Assembly: GCA_013399015.1 (NCBI GenBank)
Contig: VWZX01010904.1
Location: forward strand, 192,960-256,959
DNA: 64,000 nucleotides
Reading direction: 5' to 3'
DNA from: Galbula dea
Taxonomy: Eukaryota; Chordata; Aves; Piciformes; Galbulidae
The position numbers and the translations under genes are program-made. Shown here one piece after another: positions 60,022-64,000 of the stretch. The notes under the pieces were generated by a model, which was given only the letters and a program-made list of their open reading frames with translations, was not told the origin of the DNA and searched no databases. The number at the start of each line of letters is the position of its first letter. Positions within the stretch are counted from its first letter, which is position 1.

Positions 60022-60744
60022 TCTGGCCCACACAAGGTTGTTTCCTGCAATTTAAACCAAACAAAAGATTACAAAAATAAAAACCAGTAGGTGAGAGTTG
60101 AGGGACTCAGATTATTTCACAGACTGTTCCAGTTGCTCTGCTGACAGACTGATAAATTTGCTGTGTTCAAGAGCAAAAAGGAGCTCGTTGAACATGTCAT
60201 TCTACACAGCCTTGTAGTTCACCTTGTGTCCCTGCAGAGACTTTTAGAGTTCAGGTGGAGAAGGCGAATCCCTGAGTGAGCATCATTTAAGAAGTTCAAC
60301 TCTCCTCAGCCTGCAGCTCCCTCTCTTCAGCCTGGATATAATACCACAGCATGTGTTCAGTCCTGCCACGCTGCCAAGATTGCTACGGCTGCTCACTTCA
60401 AATAAGCATCACTAAGCTGCACAAGCAATGCACAGGTAGGCAGTTATCCACATTCTCCACAGGCTAAACTGTTGATGAGAGCTGCAGGTTAGTAGTGAAA
60501 GCTCTGTTGAGTAATTCAATAGGATTTTTTCCAAAGCAATTAACAGTTCTTCAAAACTACTTCTGCCTCTCAAAACCAGTTATCCACACACAAGAACAAT
60601 TCCAGAGAGCAGATGGCTTTTCACCTTTCACATCTTCCTCTTCAGAGCCAGTGTTAAAGAATACTGTTTCTTTATCAATATAACCATTGTCTGCATCCCT
60701 AATATAGCCTCCTCTGCAAAGAGCCTGGGAAACACAACCCCAGC

Positions 60745-60825
60745 ACGGTGGAAGTTGGAAGGGATCTTTGGGGATCATCTAGTCCAACACCTTAACAGGG
60801 TACCTGTCAGGTAGGGGGACCCAAG
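60745..60825 (-). mobile_element. CR1 tail fragment
   Basis: GAAGTTGGAAGGGATCTTTG and GATCATCTAGTCCAACACC. Lies in the CLDN12 5' intron. Confidence 0.72.
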
Positions 60826-61885
60826 ACCTACTACCATCATCATTCATTTAATATTACACTTACTCTCACTTTCAGTAAGGTCAATACAACCAACTTGCAA
60901 GGAAATGAAACTACAACAAATGAGCTTGAGAGGTAAATCTCATAGGCACGAAATTTTGTTCTCCCCAACCTCAATACATTTGTTTCTTCCATAAAGAGCC
61001 TGCCTGGATAAAACTTCCATGCAGACAGGGCACACTCTGAGCAAAGCTGGAATAACCACAAGACTGATTGTTTTCACATACCCCCTGTTTCTGTAAATTC
61101 ATCTTCATGCAGCATGGAAATAATGTGAGGTTCACCTCTATTCTCTAACGCAAGAGGATGGGAAAAAAAAAACAAAGAGGAAGGTTTTCTTTCCTTCCAT
61201 GTTATCAAATTCCAGTTATGGCAAGGAGTATGCAGCCAGGATTTAGGACAGCACAAGAAAACTTGTATTTCTCTATTACCTCTGCTGTCCCAGTTACACA
61301 GAGAGGAAAACCCCTATCCATGATACACCACTAGCTTAATAGCTGTAATTATAGCTTCAGTTACAGATCCCTGATTAAGACAGTAACAAAACAGATGTCT
61401 TAATTAAGATGGACCAAGTGTACTTACCAGCAGTGTGTCCAAAACAAGGAAAACCTTAGCAGCTTTTGGAAGTAGGACCAAATGTGTTACTGGATCTAAG
61501 AAACAGAACAAGCAGAGTCAACCTGACATTTCTTTCCTGCAACTCCAGCAACAGTGTTTACATTGTAATTCAGAAACAACTGCCATCACCTTTCCACAAT
61601 CTCCTTCTAGTTAAAAAACAAAACTCAACCTCCTTTTTCTTCTTCCCCTAGAATTCTTCCCTAGATCATGTTCTATCTACTAATCTCTGTCTTCATGCAA
61701 CAGAAAAAAAGGTGCAAAAAACTCCCTTTGTGTTCCAAGACATTCACATCCTGAATTCTATGTTTCTAGCAAAATACAAAATTTCCTAAATGAGAAAGTG
61801 AAATTCCAAGTCTAGAGTCCCACAGTATGAATTCTACTGCATGTTATACACAGAAACATAATCCGTGCTGAACTCTAATCTGAGA

Positions 61886-62350
61886 GCTGTGTTCAGTTCT
61901 GGGCTCCTCAGCGTAAGACAGACATGGAGCTCCTGCAGGGAGTCTAACAGCAGGCTGGGAAAAGGCTGAGGGAGCTGGGCTTGGGTAGCCTGGAGAAGAG
62001 GAGGCTGAGAGGGAACCTGATCAGTGGAGAGAAGGAGCTGAAGGGAGGCTGTCCAGAGGATGGAGCCAGGCTCTGCTCCACGAGGCCAAGCAATGGGACA
62101 CCAGGCAACAGGCACCAACTGGAACAGAGGAAGTTCAGCCTAAAGCTGAGGAAGAACTTCTTTGTGTGAGGGTGACTGAGCACTGGCCCAGGTTGCCCAG
62201 AGAGGTTGTGGAGTCTCCTTCCCTGGAGAGATTCCAAACCACCTGGACCCAATGCTGAGTGCTGTGCTGTAGGGACCCTGCTAGAGCAGGGAGGTTGGGC
62301 TAGCTGACCTCTGGTGCTCCCTTACCACCTGAACCTCCCTGGGATTCCAT
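61886..62350 (+). mobile_element. CR1 LINE 3' fragment, a further divergent family
   Basis: TTCAGTTCTGGGCTCCTCAG, AGGAAGTTCAGCCTAAAGC, then GCTAGCTGACCTCTGGTGC. The usual TTCCAACC is replaced by TTACCACC. Confidence 0.82.
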
Positions 62351-63102
62351 TACCGTGAGATTTCCACTGCCAGGTTAATCAACCCAGACTGCTATCAGTA
62401 AATGTGACACTTTGGGCCAATTAACTATGCAGGGCTGCAGAGGTCAGCATCAACACCTTCAGCTGAATGTGGAGAAGTAGCAGGTTTGTTTTGGGGTGGG
62501 TTTTTGAGTTTAGATCTCAAAAAGAAAAAGCATTACTGCATAGCTCAGAGCAGCTGCTTTTATTCACTAGCACTTCTGAGTAATTTCCAAGCTTTTTGTG
62601 AACTTAGCAGCAACTGAAGCCAAAATGAACATACAAGCCTCCCTCTGCAGGTTCACACCTCAAAATAACCAGCCAGTGCTCAATAACAACTATAATTAGG
62701 TAGAAAAACCATACTTGGCAAACAAACCTGTCATCAAGGGAGCTGTGCCCAGCCCAGGAGTCACGCCCATTAAATGATGACAACCTGTGGCCACCGGCTG
62801 CTATAACCACAGAATGTTAATGAACAGGTACAGAGCAGATATGGAATGCTCTACAACAGCCAACTCAGGAAGTCCTTCAGTTGTGCAGAGCTGGAGTTTC
62901 TTTTCCTGCAGCTGTTTAGTCCATCTGATTTTATTCTTTGTTACTGAAGGTTCTGAACAACTAGGGACCTCGGCCACTTCTGAGCTAGCTGTTCAAGGGG
63001 AGCAGTCCAAGCACATTTGGACCAGGATAAGGGAACCATGGCCACCCTGGTTGCAAACCCAGGAATTTTAGTGTCTATTAACCCTTTTCTTTCGACAACA
63101 AC

Positions 63103-63447
63103 AGGGTAAGAGGAAACAGCCTCAAGTTGTGCCAGAAGAGGTTCAGGCTGGGTATGAGGAACAATTTCTTCCCTGCTAGAGTGGTTAGGCATTGGCCCAG
63201 GCTGCCCAGGGCTGAATCACCATTCATGGAGAACTTCAAAAACGACAGGGGAGGTTCAGGTTGGATATTAGGAAAAAATTCTTCCCTGAAAGGCTTGTCA
63301 AGTCCTGGAAGAGGCTGTCGAGGAAAGTGATGGAGGGGAGGGAAGGCTTAGAAGACGTGTAGATGTGGTGCTCAGGGACACGGTTTAGCGGCAGACTTGG
63401 CAGTGGTAGGTTACCCGTTGGACTTGATGACCTTAAAGGTATTTTCC
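63103..63447 (+). mobile_element. Composite CR1, family A, with an internal repeat
   Basis: The segment GAGGTTCAGG..GGATAT/GGTATGAGGA..TTCTTCCCTG occurs twice (about 63138 and 63252), so two 5'-truncated copies or an unequal duplication are joined. Ends in a tail near GGACTTGATGACCTTAAAGG. Confidence 0.8.
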
Positions 63448-63786
63448 CACGTAACCAAACAGCAGAGGCTGAAGCAGATAACACACAACACGCAATCCCC
63501 CACCGAGGAGCTCGGTAGGTGCCCTACATACCCCAGCACACGCCGACACCTCCTCATCGGGACCACATTCGCGACCAAAACATATTAAACCTATCACTCT
63601 GGCACCGATAAAGCGGCAAGGGCCACAGAAACCATCCAGCAAGGCCTAAGATACCTAAAGCCGACGGGTGGAACCCCCTCAGCGCCGGATCCCCCCCTCA
63701 GAACCAAGACGACCGCGGAGCAGCTCCTGTTGGACAACCACTAGGACAGAACCAGAACCATACCCACCCGTCAGGGCATGTCTTAC

Positions 63787-63900
63787 CTCGCTGTCAGGGC
63801 CCAGGGGGGACGCACAAGAAGCACCATAGCCGCTGCTACCGTTCTTGGGAAGGCCCGGAGGGTTCTGGGCTTGTAGTTCAACGCCGCCGCAGTGGCTTCC
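63787..63900 (-). other. CLDN12: Candidate 5' exon of CLDN12 (non-coding for claudin-12)
   Basis: The donor is GTAAGA at 63781-63786. The right boundary is arbitrary, set near the expected start site. An ATG at 63827 opens MVLLVRPPWALTA before the donor. If spliced directly to 60044 this frame would run past the claudin-12 start in another frame, making it an upstream ORF. Confidence 0.4.
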
Positions 63901-63912
63901 CTCAGCGAGGAG

Positions 63913-63931
63913 ACTACAGCTCCCAGAATGC
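63913..63931 (+). promoter_or_regulatory. ZNF143/Staf (SBS-type) binding motif
   Basis: ACTACAGCTCCCAGAATGC matches the long SBS consensus (ACTACA..TCCCAG.ATGC) recognised by ZNF143 and, in overlapping form, THAP11. A chance match of this length is unlikely, and it falls in a CpG island promoter, as expected. Confidence 0.75.
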
Positions 63932-64000
63932 CCCGCGGTAACGGAAAGGGCGGGAAAGGCCGAAAGGGAACCAACCCTCTGGGAAGGGCGGGAGGGGACG

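Larger units (their letters stand above)
60045..63786 (-). other. CLDN12: CLDN12 5' intron (inferred)
   Basis: Between the coding exon acceptor and the CpG-island donor. It holds three CR1 fragments. A GTAAGTA donor-like site at 61421-61427 may mark a further non-coding exon. No coding exon of another gene was found. Confidence 0.55.
63500..64000. promoter_or_regulatory. CLDN12: CpG island: probable CLDN12 promoter, possibly bidirectional
   Basis: CpG becomes frequent from about 63500 and stays so to the window edge. The region contains a near-perfect ZNF143/Staf-type motif at 63913-63931 and a degenerate inverted copy at 63863-63879. On the minus strand a strong donor (GCGAG, GTAAGA) lies at 63781-63787. 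That fits a 5' non-coding exon spliced to the CLDN12 coding exon. Divergent transcription to the right cannot be judged. Confidence 0.6.

Noticed and set aside
61421..61440. GTAAGTA donor-like site on the minus strand in the CLDN12 intron
   Set aside because: No matching acceptor or exon could be defined. It may be a non-coding exon but is not supportable from sequence alone.
63787..63827. MVLLVRPPWALTA considered as the first exon of GTPBP10, a CLDN12 neighbour in mammals
   Set aside because: The length and start loosely resemble that protein's first residues, but no following GTPase exons exist on the minus strand between here and CLDN12. A CLDN12 5' exon is the simpler reading.
1..64000. 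Search for tRNA, rRNA, CRISPR-like arrays, endogenous retrovirus or DNA transposon sequence
   Set aside because: None recognised by eye. Only CR1 LINEs and simple repeats were supportable; a dedicated repeat and RNA search could still find old, diverged copies.

Overview
The window is nuclear DNA from a bird. Three vertebrate genes can be read from their protein sequences: the 5' end of CDK14, a complete PTTG1IP-family gene (most likely PTTG1IP2) and the complete coding exon of claudin-12 (CLDN12). All three lie on the minus strand. The repeat content is almost entirely 3' fragments of CR1 LINEs, the dominant avian retrotransposon. By hand-set boundaries about 40 CR1 fragments cover roughly 11 kb, or 17 percent of the window. 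That is high for a bird and would suit a CR1-rich lineage such as the woodpeckers and allies (Piciformes), but the species cannot be settled from the sequence alone.

Layout, left to right. Positions 1-24841 are part of CDK14 intron 2 and run off the left edge. Exon 2 is at 24842-24873, intron 1 follows, and coding exon 1 is at 29779-29869, inside a CpG island (about 29230-30620) that should hold the promoter. About 14 kb of repeat-rich intergenic DNA follows. The PTTG1IP-like gene has its stop at 44326 and its start at 55043. Its seven coding exons join in frame to give 191 residues: signal peptide, Thr/Pro-rich stalk, eight-cysteine PSI-type domain, one membrane helix, a cysteine cluster and a charged tail ending in NPYSRF. 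Its promoter is a second CpG island (about 54550-55260). A long CR1-free stretch (55955-59283) is probably the CLDN12 3' UTR. The CLDN12 coding sequence is at 59284-60021. Its 5' non-coding exon probably starts in a third CpG island at the right edge (63500-64000), which holds a near-perfect ZNF143/Staf-type motif.

The gene order and shared strand match the CDK14 / PTTG1IP2 / CLDN12 neighbourhood I recall for human 7q21. The three products (a cyclin-dependent kinase, a small membrane glycoprotein and a tight-junction-family protein) have no obvious joint pathway, so this is synteny rather than an operon-like unit. All other open frames of 60-170 codons seen here are explained by CR1 copies, by CpG-island composition, or by chance. 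I found no previously undescribed biological system. The points most worth checking are the small-exon PTTG1IP-like gene, the CLDN12 promoter with its possible upstream ORF, the minisatellite in the likely CLDN12 3' UTR, and several CR1 fold-back pairs.
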